From NCBI GenBank assembly GCA_963995505.1, contig OZ023192.1:2897001-2961000 (forward strand): a stretch of 64,000 nucleotides of DNA, written 5' to 3'. Source of the stretch: Hypericum androsaemum. Lineage: Eukaryota; Streptophyta; Magnoliopsida; Malpighiales; Hypericaceae. The translations under genes were made by a program, and so were the position numbers. Positions 10,528-21,978 of the stretch are shown one piece after another. Every line of letters begins with the position of its first letter. The first letter of the stretch is position 1. A model generated the notes under the pieces. That model worked only from the letters and a program-made list of their open reading frames with translations. It searched no databases and was not told the DNA's origin.

Positions 10528-13500
10528 TCAACCAACCCGCTCGTCTCCATGCACGCCATCTTCTAACCCACTCGTCAAGGACAAGAGATCCGTCAGCTCC
10601 ATTCTGTACTCCAGGCCCCGAAGATAGTGTCCCAGTAGCATACACCTTTTAAGGCAAAATGGAAAAGAAAACCATATGCATCAGATTCAGTAGAAATCAT
10701 AGATGAATGACGATAACGGAGCCGAGAATCCAAAGCTGAAAAATTAAAGCAACCGGCAAGTACGGAAGTATAATGTTTAATATAAATATTTATCTCTTTT
10801 TCTTGCGAGACGCTTAAAGAATATAAAGTTAAGAATTAGACACAAAGCTGTGCCTGTACCAGTAAATCAAAAGCTAAGTATCAAAAACAGAAGAATACAA
10901 ACACGATTTAACTTTTAACGTTGAAACCCGGCATTTTCAAGATAGGTGGTAAATTCAAATCATAGATGAAACCCAAGAATTGTTGATGCAGTTAAACTTT
11001 TATGGTTCAAGCGAAGAAATTTCAGAAAGCCAGTAAGCTCAAAGCACAGATGCCAATCAAGATTTTCCAATATACTTAAACTTCCATGGTTGGAAAACCG
11101 GAAATTTCAGCCAGGCAGTGAGCTTAAGATTCTCATCTTAAGGCATTCATCGAAACTAAAACTAGAAAGAAAAAAAGAGACAGACTTTGAAAGTTTTCCT
11201 CACCAGAAAAGTAAACGTGCCAAATAGTCCCTGGTTAATGAAATAAGGGGCTGGAACTGAAGAGAAGTATTTTCAACAAGCTCAGCGCAATCCTCACTGC
11301 CTATATTTAGTGTCCCAGCAGACGGGTTCTCCGACTGTGGTGGAGCCTTTGAATGCATTCTCGGTGAAAGAGTAGCAAGGAGACCATGAACTACGGAGCG
11401 GATTATTTCTTTCAATTCAGGAGATGTGGGTTCTGATAACTCAGCTACCTGTTCAAGGTTCAGGGTAAACTATTATAAATGCATCCAACAGGTCAAAAGT
11501 GAAAAGACTACTATACACATAAATATCCATTTACCGTAACCATAAAAGCAAAGTGTATACCATGCATCAAAGAAACTGCGCAAAAAATAGAAAATAGAAC
11601 CACAGATGTTGCAATGGTCGACATCTTGCAGAAGGAAAGGGCCAATAGTGACACGAGGCCATAGCTTATCCCAATAAGTCTACCAAACTCTTTAGGATTC
11701 AACAGCATGGACAACAAACATTGTCTAATCATTTAGGACTTTAAATCACAGAAACTAACATGGACGTTTGGGGTTTTACAACATTCTCTGTTCAGTGAGC
11801 ATGATTTGCCAAATGGCAAAAAAAATAATCTGTTTTATCTGTAAGATTACGTTCTATAAATTAAGTACAGTCACTCGTGACCTGATTAGACATGAAACAG
11901 TGAGGTGCATAATCTTCCCGCCAGAAAGGCTTTCAAGATTAAGTAGGCTATCACTCATTAAAAGTACTTAGACGACAATCCAGCATAATCAAAAAGGTTT
12001 GCAGAACAAGTCAAACCTTTTCTGGCTGTAATGATCTAAGGTAATCTAGTAAGTCGTTCTTTTCTTCTCCAACAAATTGTTGCATCTGAAGAGCAGCACT
12101 TCTCCTTTTGGCTTCGTCAAGTTCCTACAGAAACATTTCGACCACACAATGAGAAAACATGGCAGTCAAATATTGGTGTTATTCAATAACAATGATAACA
12201 ACAGCAGTATGAACAATAACTATAAACAAAAATACCGCCGTAACAACAGATTTGTGAGGTGCCCACAAAACTCAAACACCACAACTAAGCTTGTAGACTC
12301 GTATGCAAGAGAATGTAGATAGACGAGAATGAATCTATACTGGCTGGTTTGGGTACATGGACATTGGGGTTCATCATTTTGATTATTGAACAAGCGCCAA
12401 GTGTTCCCAAAAATTGGATGCTGCACCACAACTAAGCTTGTAGACTCGTATGCAAGAGAATGTAGATAGACGAGAATGAATCTATACTGGCTGGTTTGGC
12501 TACATGGACATTGGGGTTCATCTTTTTTATTATTGAACAAGCGCCAAGCGTTTCCAAAAATTGGATGCTGGGCAACAAGTTGGCATCAATTTTATTGAGG
12601 TACAAAGAACCAATCACCAATTGCTGAGACATTTTGTGCTTCCTAAGCAAGAAAGTTGTAAATATTGCAAGTACCTTTTTCATAGAAGATAAACGAGACT
12701 GCAAATGAAGAAGATACTGCTGAGCTTCTAGAGACATTTCACCAAGGCCTTCAATGCTGACAGTATCTGCTTCATCTTTGTCACAAACCCCAGATTCGTC
12801 ATTAGTTTCTGCTCTTTCTAATGTAACCCCTTCAAAGTCAAGTTTAATATCATCTGGTGACTGCTTTCCAGGGCCATCTTCATGAATATCAAAGTTCCTC
12901 TCTAGACAAAGTCTGTACTCTGCATTCCGCAATGTATACCTGATATTGGTAACAAGGGAAACAACAACTACATACTTAATCACTGTTATCTCCCAGAATA
13001 TTCTATCGTGTACATCATACACTCTAAACAGATAAGATTAATTAATTCTTGATACAACCAATGGCATTCTGTTGTTAAAGGAAAGATTTCAACTATGAAC
13101 TAATAAAAGCAGAACTTAGCGCTGTATCATTGAGAAAGGTCAAATAAAAGCTGAACACGAAGAAATCACAACCAAAATTTGGCTATCATCACTATTTTCT
13201 GGCAAAAGAAAGACGGCATCATCTCTGTACCGTACCCGGTCATCATTGAAGATACAAGCAACTTGGACAAAGGTTCCCACAAAGCCTCGATAAAAACTTG
13301 AAACCGATCTGATGGAAGTAGACCCAACATTCCTGATATGGTTCTCTTCATAGCATCCAACGTCGTTGGGGAGACGTCTTTCTGGATAAGGCTCACATCC
13401 AGTGGCTCTATCTCTTGTATCAAATCCGCAAGCACGGATTTCTGAAACGACAACAATACAGTTACAAAATACAAACACACAGAATACACCGACAGTTTCG

Positions 13501-14217
13501 CTCACTCCCAAGACCAAACACTACAGCCCTTGCGCATCACGCAATTTCTTCAATTAGTCACCGACACAAGTTATTTTGTGAAATTCAGAGTCACTTTTCA
13601 ACTTGTTACGCACACATCAATCGTAAAGCAAATCCACTATAAAGGAGAACAAAAAACGAATGCTTCAATTCCCAATTCATACTTGATGAGTAAAATCCAA
13701 CGCCCATAGTCCGAGAATTCCGAGAAAAGGTCAGTTGATTCTCATTCCAACTCATAACTATAATTGAGTTTAAGTCCCCAAGCAACAATTTCGACTCATT
13801 AGCTCATTGAAGCTATACAAAAGAACCCAATTCGCAAGTCACCAAAAGAAACGAAAAAGACGACAACTTTTGTGACTTAGAAAACCCCCAACCAAAGTTG
13901 CAACCTTTAAACCAAAACCCCCAACCAAATTCGCCCTGAAATGAAAAATATGAGCTAATTGAAAGGCACCGAACCTTATCCCCGGTCCGGGGCGGCGTCG
14001 GGATGGACCCGAATTCGTCGAAGGCGTTCGACGAGGACGAAGCGGAAGCTAGGGTTAGGGTTAGGGCCCGGCTCCTCCTAGGGTTCGACGAGAATAGGGA
14101 AGCGCACGGGGAAGCGGAGAAGGGGAAAGCGAGGAAGGAGCAGCTAAGGTCGTGTTTGGCTGGCGGTAGAGGCCGGAGGTGGGAGGAGGAGACGGAGGAG
14201 GTGAAGATTGTTGCCAT
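10528..14217 (-). CDS. DUF760 family protein with chloroplast-type N terminus, six exons
   Basis: Exons on the minus strand: 14217-13975, 13441-13236, 12939-12675, 12124-12017, 11448-11204, 10645-10528. All introns are GT-AG, phases agree, and the total is 1185 nt, or 394 aa. Residues 1-60 are rich in Ser/Ala/Arg and poor in acidic residues, like a plastid transit peptide. The DUF760 hallmarks are the TGYTLRNAEYRLCLERN block (split by intron 2), the SLEAQQYLLHLQSRLSSMKK helix, and WCMLLGHYLRGLEYRMEL in the last two exons. Arabidopsis members include the UV-B-induced chloroplast protein At3g17800; no biochemical activity is established for the family, so I assign none. The last acceptor (CCTTAAAAG) has a weak pyrimidine tract, but phase and the conserved WCMLLGHYLRG support it. 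Intron 3 carries a 147-bp tandem duplication. The start is the first ATG before the transit-like region. Confidence 0.9.
12277..12570. repeat. 147-bp tandem duplication inside intron 3 of the DUF760 gene
   Basis: Units 12277-12423 and 12424-12570 are head-to-tail copies, both starting CACCACAACTAAGC and ending GGATGCTG. They differ at only a few positions, such as GGGTACATGG versus GGCTACATGG, so the duplication is fairly recent. It lies wholly within intron 12125-12674 and creates a spurious repetitive open frame on the minus strand. Confidence 0.9.
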
Positions 14218-14228
14218 CAAAAGAGATG

Positions 14229-14239
14229 TCTTCTCTCTC

Positions 14240-14276
<37 letters not shown>

Positions 14277-14280
14277 TCCC
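14229..14280. repeat. (CT)n microsatellite upstream of the DUF760 start
   Basis: A nearly pure CT run on the plus strand, hence (GA)n on the coding strand, starts about 10 bp upstream of the DUF760 ATG. Such tracts are common in plant 5' UTRs and core promoters and can bind GAGA-type factors; the role here is inferred. Confidence 0.8.
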
Positions 14281-14969
14281 TTTCCTCGCTTCTCCTCCTC
14301 TATTCTCCTCTTCCTCTACACTTGTCTTCTTCTCGACATTTATAATTGTAAGAAGTTCACTTTAGTAACTGGTAGTCCGACACTTTAACGATCAAGTACT
14401 TTTTGGTTTCATTTCTTGGATAATTCCAATGGTCAACTTTTTGTTTGATTGGGCAAGGACCCTAACCTTTATTCATTATCAAACGGGTAAAATGATACGG
14501 ATACATTGAGGTCACTGACCCCTTCAAATTATTGAATGTTAACTTTATTCAGGTGATATCATGTGCATGGCATCATTTTTTTTTCTTTCTATTGTTTGCG
14601 ATAACATAACAAGTGAGACCTTACCGAATTATTTAGAATTCAGCTATATCCTTGAACAGGAGGCCTACCACTGGCGAACAAGATAGGAGAAAGTTTAGGC
14701 ACTTCAATTTTGTGTTCGAGGAGGTGCACAAGGTATAGCGTGTGGATAAGTCACATGTCAATACAAACAAAGAGAAAAAAGTAAGAATTGTCAAAGTGAA
14801 TTTTTGTTATCCTTATTTTTCTCTTATTTAGTTATATTTTGTGCTTTATATGTTGCTAACTGCCAGCAGGTCTCCGTAAGGACGGCACGGGCGGACCGCA
14901 AACCGTGCCATTTGATGGGTTGCTTGTTCTTGCAAAAGTAAGTTGTGGCACCAGATTTGGTATTGGACA
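14281..14969. other. upstream region of the DUF760 gene, otherwise featureless
   Basis: Presumed promoter side of the minus-strand gene for the first few hundred bases. I see no clear TATA box on the minus strand and no other gene. Confidence 0.3.
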
Positions 14970-15320
14970 TGTATTTTCGTTCAGGACCGCCCTGAAACAC
15001 GCACTGGTTCGCTCAGTTATGATACAATAGTTCGCTCAATTATGATACAATGAGCTGCATAATTATGATGTAATGAGTCGCCAGGAACGGTCCTGATTTT
15101 TTCGGAACATACACTTGTTCGCTTAGTTATGATGTAATAGTTTGCTCAGTTATGATACAATGGTTCGTCCAATTATGATGGAATGGTTCGCCTGAAGTTC
15201 GCCGAATGGGCCGTCCCAGAACACGCGCTGGTTCGCCCAATTTAATACAATGGTTTCATAGTTATGATGAAATAGTTCACCCAATTATGATGGAATAATT
15301 CGCCCCAAAATAGAGTACAG
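14970..15320. repeat. minisatellite with higher-order structure
   Basis: About nine units of 22-24 bp with the consensus GTTCGCYCAATTATGATACA plus ATG. They are grouped in threes by GC-richer spacers of about 40 bp that contain GAAACACGCACTGG or close variants. The higher-order period is about 105-125 bp, present three times. Units within a group differ more than the same unit between groups, so the triplet appears to have been amplified as a block. Confidence 0.75.
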
Positions 15321-15559
15321 GACGGTCCTAGAAATGAGATTGCAAGACCGAATCCGGCCCCGTAAGCTGTTATTAACTTGCTACCGGAATAACCTAACCT
15401 AATTAGTGCCGACAAATTTTACAACCTCTAGGGATTGTCCTAAAAGATATAAATGTCACTTTACCTTTTGGCAAGGGATATACTTAAATTTGTCTATGTA
15501 ACTATCTGATGCTGATTTTTTTTAATCAAATAGACATTAATTTAAAAATTGCCACCCTA
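15321..15559. other. intergenic DNA
   Basis: No gene or repeat recognised between the minisatellite and the SINE-like copy. Confidence 0.3.
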
Positions 15560-15751
15560 ACTAACCAATACTTAAATCAACTTGCGAGGGGTTGTTTTAG
15601 GTTAATCAAGAACTCTCGGATTAGAGACATTGCAACGCAGCGGTGTTAAATATTTGTTTTGAGAACTCTTTCACCTTTTAAAAATCTTACACGACTCAAA
15701 CTTGGATTAGTAAGCTATTTAGATATCTTGATATCAGGTGGTATAAAAAAA
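15560..15751 (+). repeat. SINE-like dispersed repeat, copy 5 (most complete)
   Basis: Starts at AACCAATACTTAAATCAAC. It contains AAGAACTCTCGGATTAGAG, TGTTAAATATTTGTTTTGAG, CCTTTTAAAAATCTTACACG and ACTCAAACTTGGATTAG, and ends with GATATCAGGTGGTATAAAAA. This copy defines the 3' end seen in reverse at 5490 and 8140. I did not recognise the family name. Confidence 0.6.
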
Positions 15752-17009
15752 TAGAGCCCAATATATTTTAACTCTTAATTGGTCGTTTCAGTTAATCATA
15801 ATTGTTTATTTTCTTTCGTAATCAATTAGTAAATTTATGGTATCACATTTTACATCTGAAGAAAAGTTTCAATATGCAAGCTGATATCTGATATTAAAAA
15901 ATAGGAAAACAGAAATATACTATTTATGTGGATGTCCTTTTTTAATCGGTAATTTTATGATTGGTATTGCTATGTACATATTACATACTAAAAATGTAGA
16001 ATTCCTTTCTATGAAGTTGCTGCAGTAGGCCTTGATTTATTTGTAGTATCGCTATGTACGTATTTATGTATATATATGTTATTTATAGTGGAACATTATG
16101 TACTCTATTAAAAAATGGTTCTCTCAATGATATATCTTCCATTATTTTATAAGATAATTTAAATTTCGTACCAAAACAAGGCACTAATTAATGTGCAAAA
16201 CATTTAGGATGCTCGCGTACGTAGATCGTCGGAGGAGACAATAATAACGAATGGCCATGCAGCATGCCCGTGGTGGTCCAGGAGGATGTGTCAACCCAAC
16301 TGTCGTCGTCCTAACAATAGCCTAAAACCAACACATTGTATTGGTCTAATCAGTTATACCAAATATCACACAGCTCAGCCCAGCCCCATGACAAAGCCCA
16401 TTGTTTCTACATATCCGGACCCGACCGGGAGTTTGTTCATTGTAGCAATTTTAGAATTTTAGTATTGTTGCAGTTTTTAAGATTTAAATTTCGTGTGTTT
16501 CTGATTAAACTAGAACAATCTCATTATCGGTTTGTCTACGTACATCTAACTACTTTTCGATGGAGCATTATACATTGCATTAAGAATCCTTAACCCAATC
16601 AAGTTGACGAAATATATTGTCAGTGTACACAAGAAAAAGCATTTTAAGGTGAGATGGTGACTTATCACGGTCGCACCCAACTCAATTCAGCCTGAAACTC
16701 GCTTGGGCTTTGGCATTTTCTTTTCTTCTTTCAGAATTAACATCTTGCATTGTATATAATAAATTGAAAAATCTCTGTACAAAGGAAAACATAACATCGG
16801 TGGTGGATGTAGTAGCCAATTAAATGCACATAGTCTCTTTTCGACATCGTCAATATCTAATTTACTACTTCATTTACGAACCCAAGTGTAAATTTAAGTT
16901 TGCACCTATACAAAAAAGTAAAAGAAAGCTTAGCTAAGATAACTTTAATTTTCACATCTCATTCAGTGGAATTTGTATGTCCGTTAATATAGTCAACAAC
17001 TACCTTAAC
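15752..17009. other. intergenic DNA, no gene seen
   Basis: AT-rich, no supported gene. An open frame at 16336-16593 has no recognisable domain. Confidence 0.3.
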
Positions 17010-17225
17010 GACCAAAAAAATAGTAAACAACTACCTTGCAATCAGAAAGGAATTGCATCTCCATGTTGTAGCTATGTTGAATAGCTTTAATTTCTGCAGC
17101 TAAAACGAGGCAGTCCTTGTAGATACGTATTGACCATCAACGATGTGGCCTAAATCATTCATAGCCATTGCTGCGGGTCTCAATAATTTGATCTTCCGTG
17201 TACCAGGCCACGTCACAATTGACTA
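17010..17225 (-). pseudogene. RNase H (RVT_3-like) remnant of a non-LTR element
   Basis: On the minus strand, fragments read AWYTEDQIIETRS and, further on, LAAEIKAIQHSYNMEMQ followed by FLSDCKVV. They match in order the start and middle of the RNase H domain carried by plant LINEs (an AAE motif, then ESDCK-like). Internal stops and frame breaks make it a decayed fragment. No target duplication was identified. Confidence 0.5.
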
Positions 17226-17654
17226 TCACGTGTTGGTGAGTAATTGGTTGTCATCCCTGAGTTTCTGTAAGTGGTTGTCTTCCCTGAGAGAGTTGAACTT
17301 TGAAACTACATTCCTAATCTTCCATATCTGCCGACAAATAAATATAATGAGGGATATTGAATCAATCAGTTCTAATTGTTGTAGAAATCTGTTTGTGTCT
17401 GTAAGACCTTCTTTGAAATCATGTGACTGATTTTCATCAGGTTTATAGATCAAGTTACACATTTCATCATGACCAAGCAGTAGCTATGTATTATGTAGGA
17501 GAAGGTTTTAAGTAAATACCATATTGATGCAAACTTGCTCACCACTAACCTATTTCATTAGTGTTCCCTGAGTACTAGGACCCGCGGCGTAATTTTATTG
17601 TTATTTTTTTCAAGTGAGAATATTTAGCATAGAATTTATAAAAGAAAAAATAAA
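17226..17654. other. intergenic DNA
   Basis: Nothing recognised beyond short overlapping open frames on both strands. Confidence 0.3.
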
Positions 17655-17811
17655 TTGAGTTGAAGTATCGCTATATACGAAGTCTCCTAGAGAGAAAAAT
17701 TTTGCAACTTGAAAAGATTCAAGGAAGTGAGAATCATGTGGATATGTTAACCAAGGTGGTTGTCTTGGAGAAGTTCAAGCTAAACATGGCTTCAGCGGGC
17801 CTAGCAAACTA
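17655..17811 (+). pseudogene. 3' end of a Ty1-copia pol (RNase H tail)
   Basis: Reads KYRYIRSLLERKI, then GSENHVDMLTKVV and KFKLNMASAGLAN followed by TAA (17809-17811). This is the conserved end of copia RNase H (the ADMLTK-like motif). Everything upstream is missing, so the element is truncated on its 5' side. It is followed by a polypurine-like stretch and a complete LTR. Confidence 0.8.
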
Positions 17812-17874
17812 AGAAGAGATCCGGCGTGCCGAGTAGACAAGAGGGTCATCAAGTGAAGGATCCAGGTGAGAGAT

Positions 17875-18267
17875 TGTTGGGTTATGAAGTCTGAGGACAT
17901 TCGGGAGATTCAAGTGAAGAGAAGCGAAGCGGAGCGGAGTAGCTGAAGCGCTGGGCGGGCGCCAAAGAAGTGGCATACGCCAATCAACTGGTACTCGCCA
18001 GTCAACCCGAAAATGTGTAATTTTATTCCAAGTTTGCCCCTGCCTCCCCTAAAACTCTAGTAGGGTTGGTGCCTCTATATATACTCATGTAAGCCTCATT
18101 GTATTGTGTGGCATTCATCGAGTGAAACACCAAAGTAAAAAATAGTGAAAACTCTTGCTTATCACGTCTCCAGACGTAGACGTTTCCGTCGAACTAAGTA
18201 ACCAAATTCTCTTGTCTTCGTGTTGATTTCGTTCTTTTCGTATTGTTGGCCCCGTGTTTTCCCAACA
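17875..18267 (+). repeat. copia 3' LTR (393 bp)
   Basis: Begins TGTTGGG and ends CCCAACA, a 7-bp inverted terminus with TG...CA ends. It is preceded by AGGTGAGAGA, a plausible polypurine tract. A TATA-like CTCTATATATACTC lies near 18070, placing the U3/R border shortly after. No matching 5' LTR is present in this window, so the element lost its left part. Confidence 0.8.
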
Positions 18268-19570
18268 TGGCAAGCGGCTGTAATCTTATTCCCGTGATAA
18301 GTCTACTCTTGTAAAATATAAAGTTGGCGATTAACAAAATTTTATCTTTCATGTTTGGCAAGTGTATTGTTTATTTGGTATGAGAGGTTTTTGGTAGGTT
18401 CTCTTTAGATTGATAATATATTGATTATTAACTGCCTAAATTAATTTGAAAATCGATCCTAATACTGTTAGTCATTGATATTCTTACCATTCAGTCCCTG
18501 ATTAGGAAACAAACAAAAATGGAATTAAAATGGAATTAAAAGAACGAAAGTGGCAAGAAATTAGCTGTATTTACCTCCAATTTTGTAAGGTACATTCCTT
18601 GTTGAAACTTCATGAACAGAGACTCTTCCGGTAATCCCGAGCTTTGTGGCCGAAGGCATAGGATATTGTACATCTTTTATGGCCGAGCTTTGGACACTCA
18701 TTTTGGTCTAAAATTTATGGGTTTTGGATTGGCTACAGAGTGAAAGAAATTATTTCAGATGGTTTGAAGTGAAGGAGACTGTACTGGCATGCTCCGTTAT
18801 GTGATACTGGCATGTCCCGTTATGTCATATTGGTTAGTGTATTTTCCGTGTTTGCGACAGTGTCATGTCGTTTACGATACCGGCCCGTGTGGCTTTTATT
18901 TTGGTCCCTGTATTTCTGCATTTTTGTAAAAAAGCTCCCGCATATCTTTGCTCCAAAGCGTTTGGAATAGAAGTATTCGGTACCCAATCCTATCCCGAAT
19001 TTATGTGGGAGAGTCGTTAGACGAGTATTCATTGAGATAAATTGCTCTCTAGCTATACTATGTGTTGACAGAGACGTAATTTCCAGATTCAGCAAAATTG
19101 GTTCAAGGGAATTAGGACTAATAACAGATTGACTGTAAAAATCTTATTAAATAACTATTAGAAAAAGTACTTTTTGCATTCTTTTATAATCACAATCACA
19201 TTATATATGTACTTAAAAAATCTCACTATGAATCCCATCTCGTAGAGGTAGAGTAATGTTTTTTTTTATCGAATACGTATTTACAAAAAAACCCCAATAC
19301 AATAACTATTAGAAAAGGTTTAGAAAAGGTTCTTGAGTTTTTTATAATCACAGTCACATAATAAATAAAAAAACTCAAAAAATCTCACCTATGAATTTCA
19401 TAATTTTAAAAGTTCTACCGAATATAAATATATAATAGTCGAATCATCTATTAAGTATACGGATATATACCGAAAAGGGTTTAGTCAAGCTAAGAGACTT
19501 CTGTAGTTCTGTTACATAGAATTGAGTCCAAACTCCAACACTGTCTATTATCTCTCTCATCTATCCTCCG
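18268..19570. other. intergenic DNA with an unassigned coding-like patch
   Basis: On the minus strand, 18700-18580 gives an open stretch with PMPSATKLGITGRVSVHEVS. From 19095 to 18820 another minus frame gives RDQNKSHTGRYRKRHDTV. Both look more protein-like than random but I cannot assign them; they may be decayed retroelement pieces. The remainder has no recognisable feature. Confidence 0.3.
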
Positions 19571-19690
19571 AAACCCTAACTAAACTCCACCAATCAGAAC
19601 ACTTTTTTTCAATTTAGAAAACATCTCTCTCTCCTTCTCTCTCCCAATCTCTCCTTTGGGATACACTATGAAACGGAAGCCGTTGCCTTC

Positions 19691-19697
19691 TATATAA
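19691..19697 (+). promoter_or_regulatory. TATA box of the PUF gene
   Basis: TATATAA lies 82 bp before the PUF start codon and is followed by a CT-rich leader (about 19733-19757). Spacing allows a transcription start near 19725. Confidence 0.6.
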
Positions 19698-19772
19698 CCC
19701 TCTAACCATATTGACCCTTCTTCACCAGCCCCTCTCTCTAGCTCTCTCTCTCTCTTCCTGACTCCAACGATC

Positions 19773-21978
19773 ATGCCGATGAGGCGAACCCCGGACGGAA
19801 GAGATCTCTCTGATCATCGATGGGTGTTCGTGAACCCTAACCCTACTCCCAACAACTCGCCTGCTTACCAAACCCAGAACCCTAATACTCTTTTCCAAAA
19901 CCCTATGTATCATAACCGTGGCTTCTTCCAAAACCCTAACCCTAGCCCTTCGAGGTTTGACCATAACCCTAACGCTGCTGATGGTATCGAGGCTGCCTTT
20001 CGCCGCTTGAACTTGGGGGCTGGCTCGTCGTCCCCGAGCCTGCAGTGGCCTCACCCTGATGGGTTTTGCCAGTCGCCGCCTTCGGGTTTGATGGGAAGCT
20101 ACTCGGCCAGCGCGGGGCTTGGCCAACCGCGGGCCAGCCAGCTTGTTGATTGCCAATTCCGAAGGCTCGATGATGGTGGAGCGTCCAGTAACGGGCTTGG
20201 TTCTAATCACTATCCGCGTGCCAATGGGTTTCACCAGCAGCCGCAGTTGAATTTGATGAGAAGCTCGCCGCTGGCCAGCTCGCTTGTTGATCGCCAGCTC
20301 CGGGGACTCGATGATGGTGGAGCGTACAGGAACATGATCGGGCTTGATCACGCCCGGTCCAATCTCCACAATGATTCTAGTCTCTATCCGCGGCGCAGCC
20401 AGTCTTTCGCCGAATTAGGTCAAGCAAGTTACCGACCAATTAGGCCTAATACATATCAAACAAACCACCAGACCGGCACTTACAGGCCGAGATCGAGATC
20501 TGTTAATGGCCACTTGATGTCTTTGTCCCACCGCAGCCAAGGGATTCCTCGGACGAGGGACTGTAGCTGCGGCCATCTTACGAGCCATCCTATCTATTCA
20601 TCCCCGGATCAAGTGAGGGGAACAGTCGCACTGGTGGCTAGGGACCAAGAAGGGTGTCGGTTTTTGAAGAAGCTATTAGAAGAGGATAGGAGACACGAAC
20701 ATACTGATATGATCTTTTTTGAGGTCAAGGATCAGGTCAACGATTTGATGATCGATCAGTTCGGGAATTGTTTGATGCAGAAGCTATTCGAGAGCTGCAG
20801 CGACCGCCAGATGACCGAGCTGCTGCTTTCCTTGATCAATAGTAATATTGGTCCTACCCTTGCAGATATATGTATCCATCCCCATGGGTAAGTCTGTTTA
20901 TTTGTTTTCTTTTTGTCATAGATTGTTCTTAATTAAAAAAATTTAATACTGTCGCGTGCCCGATTATGTATAGAACACGGGCAATGCAGAAAATGATTGA
21001 CTGGTTCAAGCTTCAAGAGCAAAAATCCATGCTAGTGACTGCCTTGAAGCACGTCACTGCCACCTTATCCAAGGATCAGAATGGCCACCATGTGATCCAA
21101 AAATGTCTCAATCAGTTCCCTCCGGAGGATACCAAGGTGGATATTTCATAATTCGAATTCTGCGAACTGTTATTTTTTCGTGCTCATTTTTGTTCGACAC
21201 ATGCAACTGATCTGATCACACTTCGTTGTTTGTTCTTCAGTTCCTTGTCAAGGAAATTGCAGACCATTGTTCGGAAATTGCAATGGACAAGAGCGGATGT
21301 TGCGTGCTGCAACCGGCTGTCGACAGATCCGAAGGAGAAACGAAGGATCGCCTTGTTGATGAGATCATTTCTAATGCCCTCCTACTCTCCGAGGACCGTT
21401 ACGGGTTCGTGTTGGTTATTTTATCTCTCTCTTTGTGACATAGATTGTGCAATCATAACCCTTCTACTCTATTCGTGTAATTCCTTCATCTTTGTCTACA
21501 GAAACTATGTAGTGCAACACACACTAGAGCAAAAGCCGCCGATCGCCACCGCGGGTATAGTAGACCGTCTGAGGGGAAGCTATGTCGTGCTCGCCATGAA
21601 CAAGTACGGTAGCAATGTGGTTGAGAAATGCCTGAAGAAATCCGAGGAGCGCGACGTGGCAATGATCGTCGGCGAGCTCATGGTCAACGACCACGACTTC
21701 TTGAACGTCCTCCAGGACCAGTACGGCAACTTTGTTGCTCAGTGCGCTTTGGATGTTGCTCAGGTTAGAACCTATGCCATAATTAAGGCATTTTTTCATA
21801 TTATCATGTCATTTTCGAACATATTCGTTAATGTTGTCATTGCTTGTTGTCCGAAAACCAGGGAGAAATTCTCAGCCGGTTGGTGGGGAAAATTCAGAAT
21901 TACAGCGCGAATCTTCACAGCCATCTTTTCGGCAAGAAGGTGCTCGCCAAGGCGCGAGAACACAGGCATTACCGCTAA
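19773..21978 (+). CDS. Pumilio/PUF RNA-binding protein (APUM12-like), five exons
   Basis: Exons: 19773-20887, 20974-21136, 21241-21404, 21502-21763, 21862-21978; total 1821 nt, 606 aa, all GT-AG with matching phases. PUF proteins bind UGU-containing motifs in 3' UTRs and repress or destabilise mRNAs in the cytoplasm. Residues 1-270 are low-complexity (Asn/Pro/Ser-rich). Residues about 281-600 hold eight PUF repeats. Base-reading triplets visible in order are CR..K, NC..Q, TR..Q, HH..Q, CC..Q, NY..Q, SN..E, NF..Q. Repeats 6-8 keep the set that reads the UGU core. Repeat 4 has His where many PUFs have Asn, and the first half of the array is less canonical, as in the plant APUM7-12 group. The domain follows the start-proximal tail directly, with no extra domain. 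Start choice: first ATG after the TATA box. Confidence 0.92.

Noticed and set aside
12220..12540. 106-codon minus-strand frame with repeated protein sequence
   Set aside because: It is a by-product of the 147-bp tandem duplication inside an intron.
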